Shown: in pieces, positions 24,429-33,269 of the stretch
Layout: the number at the start of each line of letters is the position of its first letter
Position numbering within the stretch: position 1 is the first letter of the stretch
NCBI RefSeq assembly: GCF_000237825.1
Contig: NZ_CM001377.1
Coordinates: forward strand, 62,001-126,000
Length of the DNA: 64,000 nt
From: Thermanaerovibrio velox DSM 12556
Lineage (GTDB): Bacteria; Synergistota; Synergistia; Synergistales; Synergistaceae
Direction: 5' to 3'
The notes under the pieces: generated by a model
What the model saw: only the letters and a program-made list of their open reading frames with translations
What the model was told of the DNA's origin: nothing
Databases searched by the model: none
Translations under genes and position numbers: made by a program

Positions 24429-25359
24429 TCACCTTGTTCTCATCGAGTCCGCGAAGGCCTTGGCGGTTTGGCGCATCATCTTGAACCAGTCCGCCTCCAG
24501 CGGATCCAGCTCCACCGGCTTCACCCCCAACATCGCTGCGGCCCCTTGAGCGGAGCGTCCGAACATGGAGGGCTGCACGAACATCACCCGTATCCCTAGG
24601 CTTTGAACCTTTGACCTCAGCTTTGACAGCTCCTTGGGCCGGGCCTCCATCCCCTCCGATTCCACCGCCAGGGGGATTACGCCCCCTCTCGGCGCAGAAG
24701 TAGTTCCAGGCGGGGTGATACGCCAGCACCGCCCGGCCCTTGAAGGGCCCCAGGAGGGCCGAGATCTCCTTGTCCAGCCGGTCCATCTCCCCGAGGAGCT
24801 TCGCCAGGTTGGCGTCGTAAAAAGACCCGTTGCTTGGATCCAGGGACTTTAGACCCTCCGCCATCGAGCGGGCCATGGCCCTTCCGTTGGACAGGGAGTT
24901 CCACACGTGGGGATCGAAGGATTCCCTATGCCCCGGCTTGTCACCCTTCCCTTCGTGAGCGTGGCCATGCCCTTCAAGCTTGGAGAACTTAAGCCGCATC
25001 ACCCTAACCCCATTGGCCCTCAGCTTGGGCAGAAGTGATTCCTCCAACGGCAGGCCGAGGTAGAAGATCACATCCGCCTCCGATACCGCCTTGGCGTGGC
25101 TTGGGCGCATCTCGAACGAATGGGGATCCGCCCCTTGGGGTATGAGGGTCACCACGTTGACCCGATCGCCCCCTATCCTCCTCGCCAGGTAGGACACCGG
25201 CTCAACGGGACACAGGACCGTAAGCCCTTTGACGCCCCCTTGAGCCCATGCGGGGCCCAAGGGAAGGACAAGGCCGACAAGCGGGGCAGAGAGGACCAAA
25301 GCCTGAAAAACAAGAGCAACGGAGATGAGCAGCAAACGGCGGTGCTTAACTTCCCTCAT
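24429..25359 (-). pseudogene. ZnuA-like metal-binding lipoprotein/periplasmic protein, frameshifted
   Basis: A signal peptide (LLLISVALVFQALVLSA...AWA) is followed by a cluster-A-I metal-binding protein. His ligands are in GADPHSFEMRP, FDPHVWNSL and AYHPAWNYF, plus a His-rich loop KLEGHGHAHEGKGDKPGH. After YFCAERG the frame breaks at a G5 run (complement of 24682-24686). The true C-terminus (VIPLAVESEGMEARPKELSK... to ADSMRTR) is in the +1 frame and ends at 24429. Removing one G restores the whole protein. Start ATG 25359 has AGGGTGAT and AAGG upstream. Likely ligand zinc or manganese. No ABC permease or ATPase follows; a ZIP gene does. The break may be a base-calling error. Confidence 0.8.
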
Positions 25360-25645
25360 CGCCTTATCACCCTCTCTTGAAAAACTATTTTTGATTTCGT
25401 CGCGGTTCATTATAACCCATCGTACCGTCCATAAAAAACGGCCGGGTGAATTTGGTGATACATGCCAAAATCTTTAGCGCTATCAAGCCCCACCGCAGCG
25501 GTGGGATTTGGTACAATCCGAGGGGATGGATTGCGAAGGTTCGTTGTCGCTCTTCGTGAGCGTTTTCATGAATTGGGTTCGGTGCCGGCGTGGGAGAAAG
25601 GTGCGGTGATGTCGCTTGAGGCCGAGGGTTGTAGGGGGATCCCGC

Positions 25646-26776
25646 ATGGCGGGTATGTTTAAAACGCTTAAGCTTTCCAAGCCCCTGTCCCTGGCGGCTG
25701 GGTTTGTGGCCATGTTCCTTTTAGTGCTCCTGGCCTTCAAGCTTTTGGGTCCCCGGGAGGCGGTGGTGGCCCTTTGGTTTGAGCATCAGGGGCCTGGGGC
25801 GTCTTTGTCCCGGGACGTACAGCAGTGTGCCCTCTTCGCGGTGGACTACTTCAACATAGCGGAGCGCGGCAGGGGGCTTAGGGTGAGGCCCTTGGTGGTG
25901 ACCGGGATGAGCGACCGGGAGGCGGTTGATGCCATCAAGAAGGCCAAGGCCTCGGTGGTGCTGGTGGGGGCCACGTCGGGTTTCGTGTCCAGGGTGCATC
26001 CCCTGCTGGAGAGGGAGGGGATCCCCGCCATAGCCACCAACGCAAACGCCCCGGCCCTGGCGGTGGAGGGGGACCTGTTGTTCCGCTATTCTGGCCCCTC
26101 TGGGGCGGTGGAGCTTGGGGAGATGGTGCGATCGCACCTCCCGGGTTTCAAGAGGTACTTGGCGGTGCTGGACTCGTCGAACCTGGTGTACACCAAGGGG
26201 CAGCTGGATGGCTTCTCCACCGGCCTTGGGATCCCGCCTAAAAAGACCCTCATGGGTTCCCCGGGGGACCTTTACGATGCCTTCCGGCTTGAGGTGGTAG
26301 CCGGCGGGTACGACGGATTCTACCTTGCCATGCCGGCGTACTACGCGGGGGTTTTCATGGAGATCGTGGGGAACCTGAAGGGCCCTGCGCCCTGTGCGGT
26401 GGCGGGTTGGGGGGTGTCGTCGGTCAGCGCCAGCCTGGCGGGGCCCGAGTCCCTTGGGTACTCGGTGGTGTTCTCCCCGGTTGAGCTGGACATGGGGCAT
26501 CCGTTCATGAGGTACCTTCAGGAGAGGATAGCGGGTCTTCCTCCGCTGCCCGCGGTGGACTCGGGATACGGGGCGGTGTCGATGGCGTTGGAGGCGGTCC
26601 TAGTGGGCCCCAAGGGCCAGGAGGGTGCCGCGGAGGCCCTCAAGGCCATGAAGACCGTTAAGACCCTTCGGGGGGAGTTCCCCGTTGACCGAGCGGGGGA
26701 TGCGGTGCTTCCCCTTTATCTGGTGAGGTACGATGGCTCCGCCTGGAGGAACATGGGGGAGGTGGGGGGCCGGTGA
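25646..26776 (+). CDS. Membrane-anchored type-1 periplasmic binding protein (LivJ/Peripla_BP_6-like)
   Basis: The protein has 376 residues from ATG 25646 (GGGGGAT upstream). One N-terminal membrane helix (LSLAAGFVAMFLLVLLAFKLL) comes first. The rest is an extracytoplasmic type-1 binding fold (VVALWFEHQGPGASLSRDVQQ in part, VVLVGATSGFVSRVHPLLERE in part, IPAIATNANAPALAV, GYDGFYLAMPAYYAGVF). Its stop overlaps the GTG start of the HD-GYP sensor gene. The pair probably works as ligand detector and signal output rather than as a transporter; no permease is nearby. Ligand unknown. Confidence 0.75.
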   Translation: MAGMFKTLKLSKPLSLAAGFVAMFLLVLLAFKLLGPREAVVALWFEHQGPGASLSRDVQQCALFAVDYFNIAERGRGLRVRPLVVTGMSDREAVDAIKKAKASVVLVGATSGFVSRVHPLLEREGIPAIATNANAPALAVEGDLLFRYSGPSGAVELGEMVRSHLPGFKRYLAVLDSSNLVYTKGQLDGFSTGLGIPPKKTLMGSPGDLYDAFRLEVVAGGYDGFYLAMPAYYAGVFMEIVGNLKGPAPCAVAGWGVSSVSASLAGPESLGYSVVFSPVELDMGHPFMRYLQERIAGLPPLPAVDSGYGAVSMALEAVLVGPKGQEGAAEALKAMKTVKTLRGEFPVDRAGDAVLPLYLVRYDGSAWRNMGEVGGR

Positions 26777-28936
26777 CGTCCTTCAAGAGGCTTTTCGTCC
26801 GGTGGTTTTGGTTCTTCGCCTCCCTGGGGGCCTTCATGCTGTTCCTTCAGGGGGCTTACCTCTTTAAATCCGTCCTGCGGGACCAGCAGAGGAACGCCTG
26901 GGACGCCACGGAGAACATGGCGTCGAACCTGGTGAGGTACTTGGACTCGGAGCTTGTGAAGGCCTCGTACATAGCCGCCGTGCCCTACAAGGCGGAGACC
27001 TACTTCCCGGAGGTGGAGCTGCTGGTTAGGATCCTGGAGGACCAGGTGGAGGAGTCCTTCCGGGGGAGCCTGCCCAATGGGATGCATTTAAGGGAGCTGG
27101 AGCGGCTCCGTGGTGTTTGGGAGGTGTCCGGCCTTTACAACCCGGACGGGCATCCCCAGTTCGTGACAGTCCGGGAGCTGGAGGGAAACGAGTACCTGGT
27201 GGGTATCAGGATGGACGAGAAGTCCTTGGGTTTTCACGGATCCTCGTTGGTGCTGCCGGTGCTGACGGGGGAGGACGGCAGGGTCATATGGGCGGAGAAT
27301 GGGCCCTTTGGAAGGCACTTCGCACTCCTGGGCTGGGTGGATCGGGAGATGTTGAACTGTTCGTCCTGGTCAAGGGGCAGGATAGACGACGGCAGGGCCT
27401 ACTGGGCCAAGTGCTTCAGGGTTCAGTCCATGAGGCTTCTTGTGGTGGTGCCCGAGGGGGAGATACTGGGAAGGGTGTTATCCGGCTCCGCGGTTCCAAT
27501 CGTCATGTCCTTCATGATGTTGGGCATCCTCTTCCTCTTTTACATGCTTTGGAGGAATCAGGTGATGCCGGACGTGAGGGACATCACGGACTTCTTCAAG
27601 AAGATGGAGAAGGACCTATCGGGGCTGAGGTGTCCTGAGGAGCTCTCGCAGGTGATAGACAACCTGTCCAAGGACGTTGAAAACCGCAAGTCCCGATGCC
27701 GCCTCGAGGAGCTCCATTCGGTGCTGTCGGGTCTTGGGGCTGCCATGCGGGTGCTGTGGTCCCAGCAGGAGGAGATAAACGCCTTTGGGGAAGAGGTGGC
27801 GGCCATGAACGCCTCCCTGGCGGAGTCCAACGACATCCTTCGTAAGCGGGAGCAGATATGGGGGCAGACGCTTCAGGTGGCCAAGCTGGTCCGCTCGGGC
27901 TACCAGGCCCCCGACGAGGTGGGGCGCATAGCGGACACCATACGGGAGATGCTGTCCGCCTTCGGGGTGGTGGTGGACCGCCTGGAGGGTGACACGCTGA
28001 TACCGGTGGCCTACAGCGGTTATGATGAGGGGCTTCCGCCGGAGCCGGTGAACATCCACTCGTCCCTCATAGGCCGGGCGGTGAAGGAGGGGCTCATATG
28101 GGCGGAGGACGTGAGGAAGGAACCGGGATACCTCACCCTCCACGAGGCGGTGGTGACCGAGGTGGCCATGGGGCTTTCCCACATGGGCCGTCCCGTTGGG
28201 GGGCTCACGGTGAGCTTCACCGAGAGGCGCAGGCGGGACGAAGTGATGCTGGAGACCTTGATCCCCGTGGCTTCCGTCCTGGCGGGGTTCCTTGATGCCA
28301 GCAAGTCCCGGCAGGAGATCAGGGAGTCCTACTATTACCTGTTACCTGGCCCAGAAGCTGCAGGAGATAACAGGCATATACCACAACGAGACGGAGGAGC
28401 ACCTAAGCCGCATAGGGGCCTATGTGACCCGAATATCCCGGGACCTTGGTAGGACCCATCAAGAGGTGGAGGACATGGGGATCTTCGCCAGGCTCCACGA
28501 CATAGGCAAGCTAAAGGTGCCCCATAACATCCTGTCCAAGCCGTCGGGGCTTACGGGGGACGAGTTCGAACTGGTCAAGCGCCATACCATTTGGGGGGCG
28601 GAGATAGTAGGCGATGCGGAGTGGCTAGCCATGGCCAGGAGGGTGTGCCTTACCCATCACGAGAAGTGGGACGGTTCCGGCTACCCCTTTGGGCTTTCGG
28701 GCCAGCAGATCCCCTGGGAGGGCCGGGTCATGGCGTTGGCGGACATATACGACGCCTTGCGGTCGAACCGATCCTACAAGAGGGGTTTTAGCCACGAGGA
28801 GGCGGTTAGGATCATATTGGTTGGAGACGGCAGGACCAGGCCGGAGCACTTCGCACCGGAGGTGCTGGAGTGGTTTAGGCAGAACCACGAGGTCATGGGC
28901 AGCATATTCGACCGCTTCAGGGACCGGGAGGAATGA
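26773..28936 (+). pseudogene. Membrane sensor HD-GYP c-di-GMP phosphodiesterase, frameshifted by a 7-bp duplication
   Basis: The first frame (26773-28452) has membrane helices at residues ~11-31 and ~241-262 flanking a ~200-residue extracytoplasmic sensor. A coiled segment and a GAF domain (residues ~365-500) follow. At 28335-28348 the heptamer TTACCTG occurs twice in tandem. The second copy throws the frame, and the HD-GYP domain continues in the +1 frame to 28936. It has the catalytic LHDIGK motif plus HHEKWDGSGYPFG. With one heptamer the protein would read RESYYYLAQKLQEITG and be ~719 residues. HD-GYP domains hydrolyse c-di-GMP. As given, the enzyme domain is separated from its sensor. Confidence 0.85.
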
Positions 28937-28984
28937 TGTAAAATCGAACCCCCGGAGGCGTTCCCGGGGGTGAACGGGAGGGTT

Positions 28985-29019
28985 GCGCCCGTGCCCCATG
29001 GAGTCGTGGGGCGTCGCGC
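28985..29019 (+). other. Hairpin in the 5' region of speE
   Basis: GCGC (28985) pairs with GCGC (29016) and GCCCCA (28993) with TGGGGC (29007), closing an 8-base loop. No U-tract follows. It may be a leader structure or the processed end of the preceding transcript. Confidence 0.3.
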
Positions 29020-29080
29020 TTTGCCTTCCCATTGGAGGACCCCAAGACAAAAAGACAAACCCCTTAAGGAGGTATACCCC

Positions 29081-29926
29081 ATGGAAGTTCGTCCCAAGAG
29101 GCTTAACGAGATGTGGCTCTTCGAGGAGCAGACCCACAACATGAAGCTCGGGCTTCGGATGACCCAGGTTCTACGGAACATAAAGTCCCAGTACCAGGAC
29201 CTTTTGGTGGTGGAGACCCCGGAGTACGGCAAGGCGATGGTCCTCGACGGGGCCATACAGGTCACCGAGCGGGATGAGTTCTGCTACCACGAGATGATGA
29301 GCCATCTGGCCCTCTGTTCCCATCCCAACCCGGAGAAGGTGCTCATAGTGGGCGGCGGCGACGGGGGCACCTTGAGGGAGGTGCTCCGCCACGACGCCGT
29401 GAAGGAGGCCTACCTGGTGGACATAGACGAGGAGGTCATAAGGGCAGCCAGGGACTTCTTCCCAACCCTGAGCTGTGCCATGGACGATCCCAGGGCCCGG
29501 GTGCTGCCCATGGACGCCCTCAAGTTCATAGAGGACAACAAGGAGACCTTTGACGTGGTCATAGTGGACAGCACGGACCCGGTGGAGTTCGCGGCGGGCC
29601 TTTTCGAGGCTCCCTTCTACGCCAACGTTCACCGGTCCCTTAGGGAGGACGGGTTCATAGTCTGTCAGACCGAGTCTCCCTTCTCGGACCCCCACGTGGT
29701 GACCGGGGCCTACGAGGCGCTCAAGCAGGTGTTCAAGGTGGTGAAGCTGGCGGTGGGCTTCATGCCCACCTATCCCACCGGGTTCTGGACCTACGGCATA
29801 GGCACCAAGGGTCTTGACCCGGCGGAGGTCCGGCGTCCCGCCCCGGAGGGCACCCGCTACTACTCCCACGACATTCACAGGGCCGCCTTCGTGCTGCCTC
29901 CGTTCCTCAAGGCCATGCTGGGGTAG
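29081..29926 (+). CDS. speE: Spermidine synthase (polyamine aminopropyltransferase)
   Basis: The protein has 281 residues from ATG 29081 with AAGGAGGT eight bases upstream; the open frame before it is not coding-like. Signatures: YQDLLVVETPEYGKAMVLDG (in part), GAIQVTERDEFCYHEMMSH, VLIVGGGDGGTLREVLRH, the catalytic-Asp region VVIVDSTDPV, and PTYPTGFWTYGIG. It transfers aminopropyl from decarboxylated SAM to putrescine. No speD is in the window. cbiA follows four bases after the stop. Confidence 0.94.
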   Translation: MEVRPKRLNEMWLFEEQTHNMKLGLRMTQVLRNIKSQYQDLLVVETPEYGKAMVLDGAIQVTERDEFCYHEMMSHLALCSHPNPEKVLIVGGGDGGTLREVLRHDAVKEAYLVDIDEEVIRAARDFFPTLSCAMDDPRARVLPMDALKFIEDNKETFDVVIVDSTDPVEFAAGLFEAPFYANVHRSLREDGFIVCQTESPFSDPHVVTGAYEALKQVFKVVKLAVGFMPTYPTGFWTYGIGTKGLDPAEVRRPAPEGTRYYSHDIHRAAFVLPPFLKAMLG

Positions 29927-29930
29927 CGCC

Positions 29931-31976
29931 GTGACCAGGGGGCTAGTGCTGGCCGCCCCCGGCAGCTCATCGGGGAAGACATCCTTGTGCGCCGCCCTGG
30001 CCTGGGCCATGAGCAGGAGGGGCGCCAACGTGCAGACCTTCAAGGTGGGGCCCGATTACATAGACCCCTCGTACCTTTCCGCCGCCTCGGGCCGGGAGTG
30101 TTGGAACTTGGACGGGTTCCTCACCCCCGGCCTTCTGCCTTGGGTATACAGGCACGCCTCCGAGGGGGCGGACATCGCCCTGGTGGAGGGGGTGATGGGG
30201 CTGTACGACGGTTTGAACCCCCAGGGGGACTTCTCCACCGCATGGGTTGCCAGGGAGCTGGGGTTGCCGGTGGTATTGGTGCTGGACTGTCTTAATTCCT
30301 CTCCCACCATGGGGGCCTTGGCCTGGGGGCTGGTGAACGCCCCGGGGGCCCCGGAGGTGAGGGGTATCATCCTTAACCGGGTGTCGGGCGCTTCCCACGG
30401 GGAGGCGGTGAGAAACTGGCTTCGTGCCTATCCACTGCCCCCGGTTCTTGGGGAGGTCCCGAGGATCGAAAAATCCCTTCCCTCCAGGCATCTTGGGCTG
30501 CGCCAGTCCTTTGAGGGGCCATACCTCATGGAGGCGGTTCGCCGGCTAGGGGAGGTTTTGGACGGGGGGTTGCTCCAGTCCCTCCACGCCCTGGCGGGGG
30601 AGCCCAAGGGTGGGCCGGTGAAGGAGCCCCTCTTGGAAGGGCCCCTGGGGCTAGGGAAGCGGGGATCCTTGCGGGTGGCTCTGGCAAAGGACCGGGCGTT
30701 CTCGTTCACCTATGCCAGTTCCTTGTACGCCCTTAGATCCATGGGGGCGGAGATAGTGCCCTTCAGCCCCATGGAGGAGGAGATACCGCAGGACGCGGCC
30801 GGTTTGGTGCTCCCCGGGGGCTATCCGGAGGAACACATGGACCGGCTTTCGTTGTCCCGCTTCATGAGATCCCTCCGATCCGCCCGGCAGGCGGGGATGC
30901 CCATATACGGCGAGTGCGGGGGGATGATGGTCCTTGGGGAGCGGATGAGCGATCCCGCGGGTCGCAGGGCCTCCATGGCGGGGCTTCTCAAGCTGGACTT
31001 CGGCTTTAAGCCCCGGCTTGACCGGTTCGGCTACGTGGAGTGCCGTCTTGAGAAGGACTGCCTCATCGGCTCCGCGGGGACCTCTTTCAGGGGGCACGAG
31101 TTCCACTACTCCTTCTGCGAGGGGCAGCAGGAGCCCCTCATGGAGGTCCGGAAGGCATCGGCCCCTCGATCCTGGCGGTGTGGGTACGGGGACATGGGAC
31201 TTTTCGCATCCTACGTCCACGTGGACATGCTGGGGGAGCCTCACCTGGCGGCCCGTTTCCTCGAGGCCTGCGCCTCCTGGAGTTCTTCCCCCGGAAGGGA
31301 GGTCAAGGGGGCCCGGCAAGCCGGGAGGTCAAAGCTCGGGGAGCCCGGAAGACCCAGGGGGCGGGCTTTGATGGTGCTGGGGGCTTCCAGCGACGCGGGC
31401 AAGAGCTTTCTTGCCACAGGACTTTGCCGGGTGTTCGCAAGGCGGGGGCGTCAAGGTGAACCCGTTCAAGGCCCAGAACATGGCGCTCAACGCCTTTTCA
31501 ACCCCCTGGGGAGAGATGGGGACTGCCCAGGCGGTGCAGGCGGAGGCGGCGGGGGTGGAGCCCTCGCCGCTGCACAACCCGGTTCTCTTAAAACCCATGG
31601 GGGACTCGGTGAGCCAGGTCATAGTGAAGGGGCAGGTGCTGGGGCACTGGTCCGCCGGGGAGTACCACCGGAGCCTTTCGGAGGAGCTATTCCCGCTGGC
31701 GGCGGAGGCCCTGGAGGAGCTCTTGTCCTGTTCGGACCTGGTGGTGATGGAGGGGGCGGGGAGCCCCGCGGAGATGAACTTGTACAGCCAGGACCTGGTG
31801 AACTTGAGGATGGCCCGGTTTGCCGGGGCCTTTGGCATCCTGGCGGCGGACATAGAGAGGGGGGGCGTGTTCGCGGCACTTTCCGGCACCTTGGACCTTT
31901 TGCATCCCATGGACAGGCCCATCGTGGGGGGGCTGGTGGTAAACCGCTTCAGAGGGGATGTATCGCTGTTCCATGA
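29931..31976 (+). CDS. cbiA: Cobyrinate a,c-diamide synthase CbiA, read-through into CbiP start
   Basis: From GTG 29931 about 450 residues are CbiA: P-loop VLAAPGSSSGKTSLCAAL, VGPDYIDPSYLSAASG, VEGVMGLYDG, and the glutaminase domain with Cys in YGECGGMMVLG and His in RGHEFHYSFCE. It amidates the a and c side chains of cobyrinate. After a ~30-residue linker the same frame enters CbiP (RALMVLGASSDAGKSFLATG in part), with no stop between. It then goes out of frame at the G5 run 31444-31448, and the tail to 31976 is meaningless Gly-rich translation. So CbiA is intact but attached to the broken CbiP frame. Whether the native protein is a CbiA-CbiP fusion is uncertain. Confidence 0.85.
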   Translation: MTRGLVLAAPGSSSGKTSLCAALAWAMSRRGANVQTFKVGPDYIDPSYLSAASGRECWNLDGFLTPGLLPWVYRHASEGADIALVEGVMGLYDGLNPQGDFSTAWVARELGLPVVLVLDCLNSSPTMGALAWGLVNAPGAPEVRGIILNRVSGASHGEAVRNWLRAYPLPPVLGEVPRIEKSLPSRHLGLRQSFEGPYLMEAVRRLGEVLDGGLLQSLHALAGEPKGGPVKEPLLEGPLGLGKRGSLRVALAKDRAFSFTYASSLYALRSMGAEIVPFSPMEEEIPQDAAGLVLPGGYPEEHMDRLSLSRFMRSLRSARQAGMPIYGECGGMMVLGERMSDPAGRRASMAGLLKLDFGFKPRLDRFGYVECRLEKDCLIGSAGTSFRGHEFHYSFCEGQQEPLMEVRKASAPRSWRCGYGDMGLFASYVHVDMLGEPHLAARFLEACASWSSSPGREVKGARQAGRSKLGEPGRPRGRALMVLGASSDAGKSFLATGLCRVFARRGRQGEPVQGPEHGAQRLFNPLGRDGDCPGGAGGGGGGGALAAAQPGSLKTHGGLGEPGHSEGAGAGALVRRGVPPEPFGGAIPAGGGGPGGALVLFGPGGDGGGGEPRGDELVQPGPGELEDGPVCRGLWHPGGGHREGGRVRGTFRHLGPFASHGQAHRGGAGGKPLQRGCIAVP

Positions 31977-32857
31977 GGGGGTTCGGTTCCTCGAGGACCG
32001 GACCGGAAGGCCCGTGCTCGGGGTGCTTCCGCTGATGCCGGGTCTTTCGATACCTGCGGAGGACAGTTTGAACCGCCGGGACTTCGGCGAAGGGGAGCTT
32101 AGGGTGGCGGTGATATCCCTGCCAAGGATGTCCAACTTCACGGACTTCGATGCCCTCGGGGAGGACCGGTGCAGGGTCACCTTCGTCTCCCACCCGGGGG
32201 AGATAAGGGGTGCGGATCTTGTGGTGATACCCGGCACCAAGTCCACGCTGGAGGACCTCCGCTGGCTCAAGGCCAGGGGTTTCCCCGGGGCTCTGGCGGA
32301 GGCTCTAGGGGGCGGCGCCGTGGTTTGGGGCATATGCGGGGGCTACCAGATGCTGGGGCTCTCCGTGGAGGACCCGTTTGGGGTTGAGGGGGGCGGGCTC
32401 CGAGGAGGGGCTTGGGCTTCTGCCGGTTAGGACCGTGTTCATGCGGTCCAAGGTGGCCCGTCCGGCCCGTGCCGTGGTGAACGGTGGTTTCTGGCTTGAT
32501 GAGATCAGGGGTGCGCAAGTTGGAGGCTATGAGATCCACGTGGGAGACACCGGGCTGGTGGATGATGGTGCTTCAGCCCCCTTCTCGATATTGGAGGGGA
32601 ACGGCCCAAGGCCGGACGGGGCGTTCGGCCTTGGGGGCCGGGTCTTCGGAAGCTATCTGCACGGCCTTGGGGACGATCCGTTGTTCCGCCGGGCCCTTTT
32701 AAACCACCTGAGGCGCCTTAGGGGGCTCCCGGAGCTGTCCGGCAAGGCCCTCAGCGGAAGGGCCATGAGGGAGAGGCGTTACGATGCCCTGGCGGATTTC
32801 CTGGAGGAGCGGCTTAGGCTTGACCTGGTGGAGGAGGCGGTGTTCCGGGATGGGTAA
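31372..32857 (+). pseudogene. cbiP: Adenosylcobyric acid synthase CbiP (CobQ), two frame breaks
   Basis: The P-loop start MVLGASSDAGKSFLATGLCR is in the cbiA frame. After ARRG the sequence continues one frame over as VKVNPFKAQNMALNAFSTPWG (in part), AGVEPSPLHNPVLLKP, VMEGAGSPAEMNL, VIPGTKSTLEDLRWL and the glutaminase Cys in VWGICGGYQMLG. A second break at the G6 run 32388-32393 shifts again, to GSEEGLGLLPVRTVF and the C-terminus with conserved His in FGSYLHGLGDD. Removing one G at each run gives a full-length CbiP of ~494 residues. It amidates the b, d, e and g side chains. All motifs are conserved, so decay is recent or the breaks are sequence errors. Confidence 0.85.
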
Positions 32858-33266
32858 GTCGAAGAGAGTGCCTCTGGTGGAGGCGGCGGGGGACATAAAC
32901 AGCCTTGGGGAAGCCCTGCGGTCCGCGGGGCTGAAGCTGGAAGGCGGGGAGGCCCAGAAGGTGGAGTCCCCATCGGAGTCTTCTGTGCCTTCTGGGCCTT
33001 CTCGAGAGGGGACACCGAAATCCAAGGCAAAGCCCAGGTCCGCGTCCCTTTCGATCCGTAGGAAGGGGCTTGGGGGGCACCAGTGCACCGCGGTCTTGGT
33101 GAAGGGCCTTTCGGCGGAGGAGCTGGGCGGGCTTTGCAAGTCCCTAAAGACCGCCTTGGGCTGCGGCGCCCGGGTGGAGGAGGGGGAGGTTTTAGTCCAA
33201 GGGGATCAGCGGGAACGCCTTAAGGCGGTGCTCTCCCGCATGGGTTTCCGGGTAACGGGGGGATGA
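32850..33266 (+). CDS. SUI1/eIF1-like translation factor (YciH family)
   Basis: The protein has 138 residues from ATG 32850, overlapping the cbiP stop by a few bases. The first ~65 residues are a charged, probably disordered leader. The SUI1 domain follows (IRRKGLGGHQCTAVLVKGLS in part, LCKSLKTALGCGARVEEGEV in part, LVQGDQRERLKAVLSRMGF). Bacterial YciH proteins are small eIF1 homologues with a reported role in initiation fidelity. Position between cbiP and dapF shows no obvious pathway link. Confidence 0.85.
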   Translation: MGKSKRVPLVEAAGDINSLGEALRSAGLKLEGGEAQKVESPSESSVPSGPSREGTPKSKAKPRSASLSIRRKGLGGHQCTAVLVKGLSAEELGGLCKSLKTALGCGARVEEGEVLVQGDQRERLKAVLSRMGFRVTGG

Positions 33267-33269
33267 GCG

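Noticed and set aside
23584-25410. Apparent 608-residue binding-protein/ZIP transporter fusion
   Set aside because: The middle (NPPGGGIGG... to NKVIP) is low-complexity wrong-frame translation. The true binding-protein C-terminus is in the next frame and ends at 24429, and the ZIP gene has its own SD and ATG at 24423.
25462-25662. 66-residue plus-strand frame before the binding protein
   Set aside because: No SD, no homology I recognise, overlaps the next gene's start; the interval is better read as the intergenic region of divergent genes.
28937-28980. Terminator after the HD-GYP gene
   Set aside because: CCCCCGG/CCGGGGG can pair, but no T-run follows; could equally be a chance GC-rich repeat.
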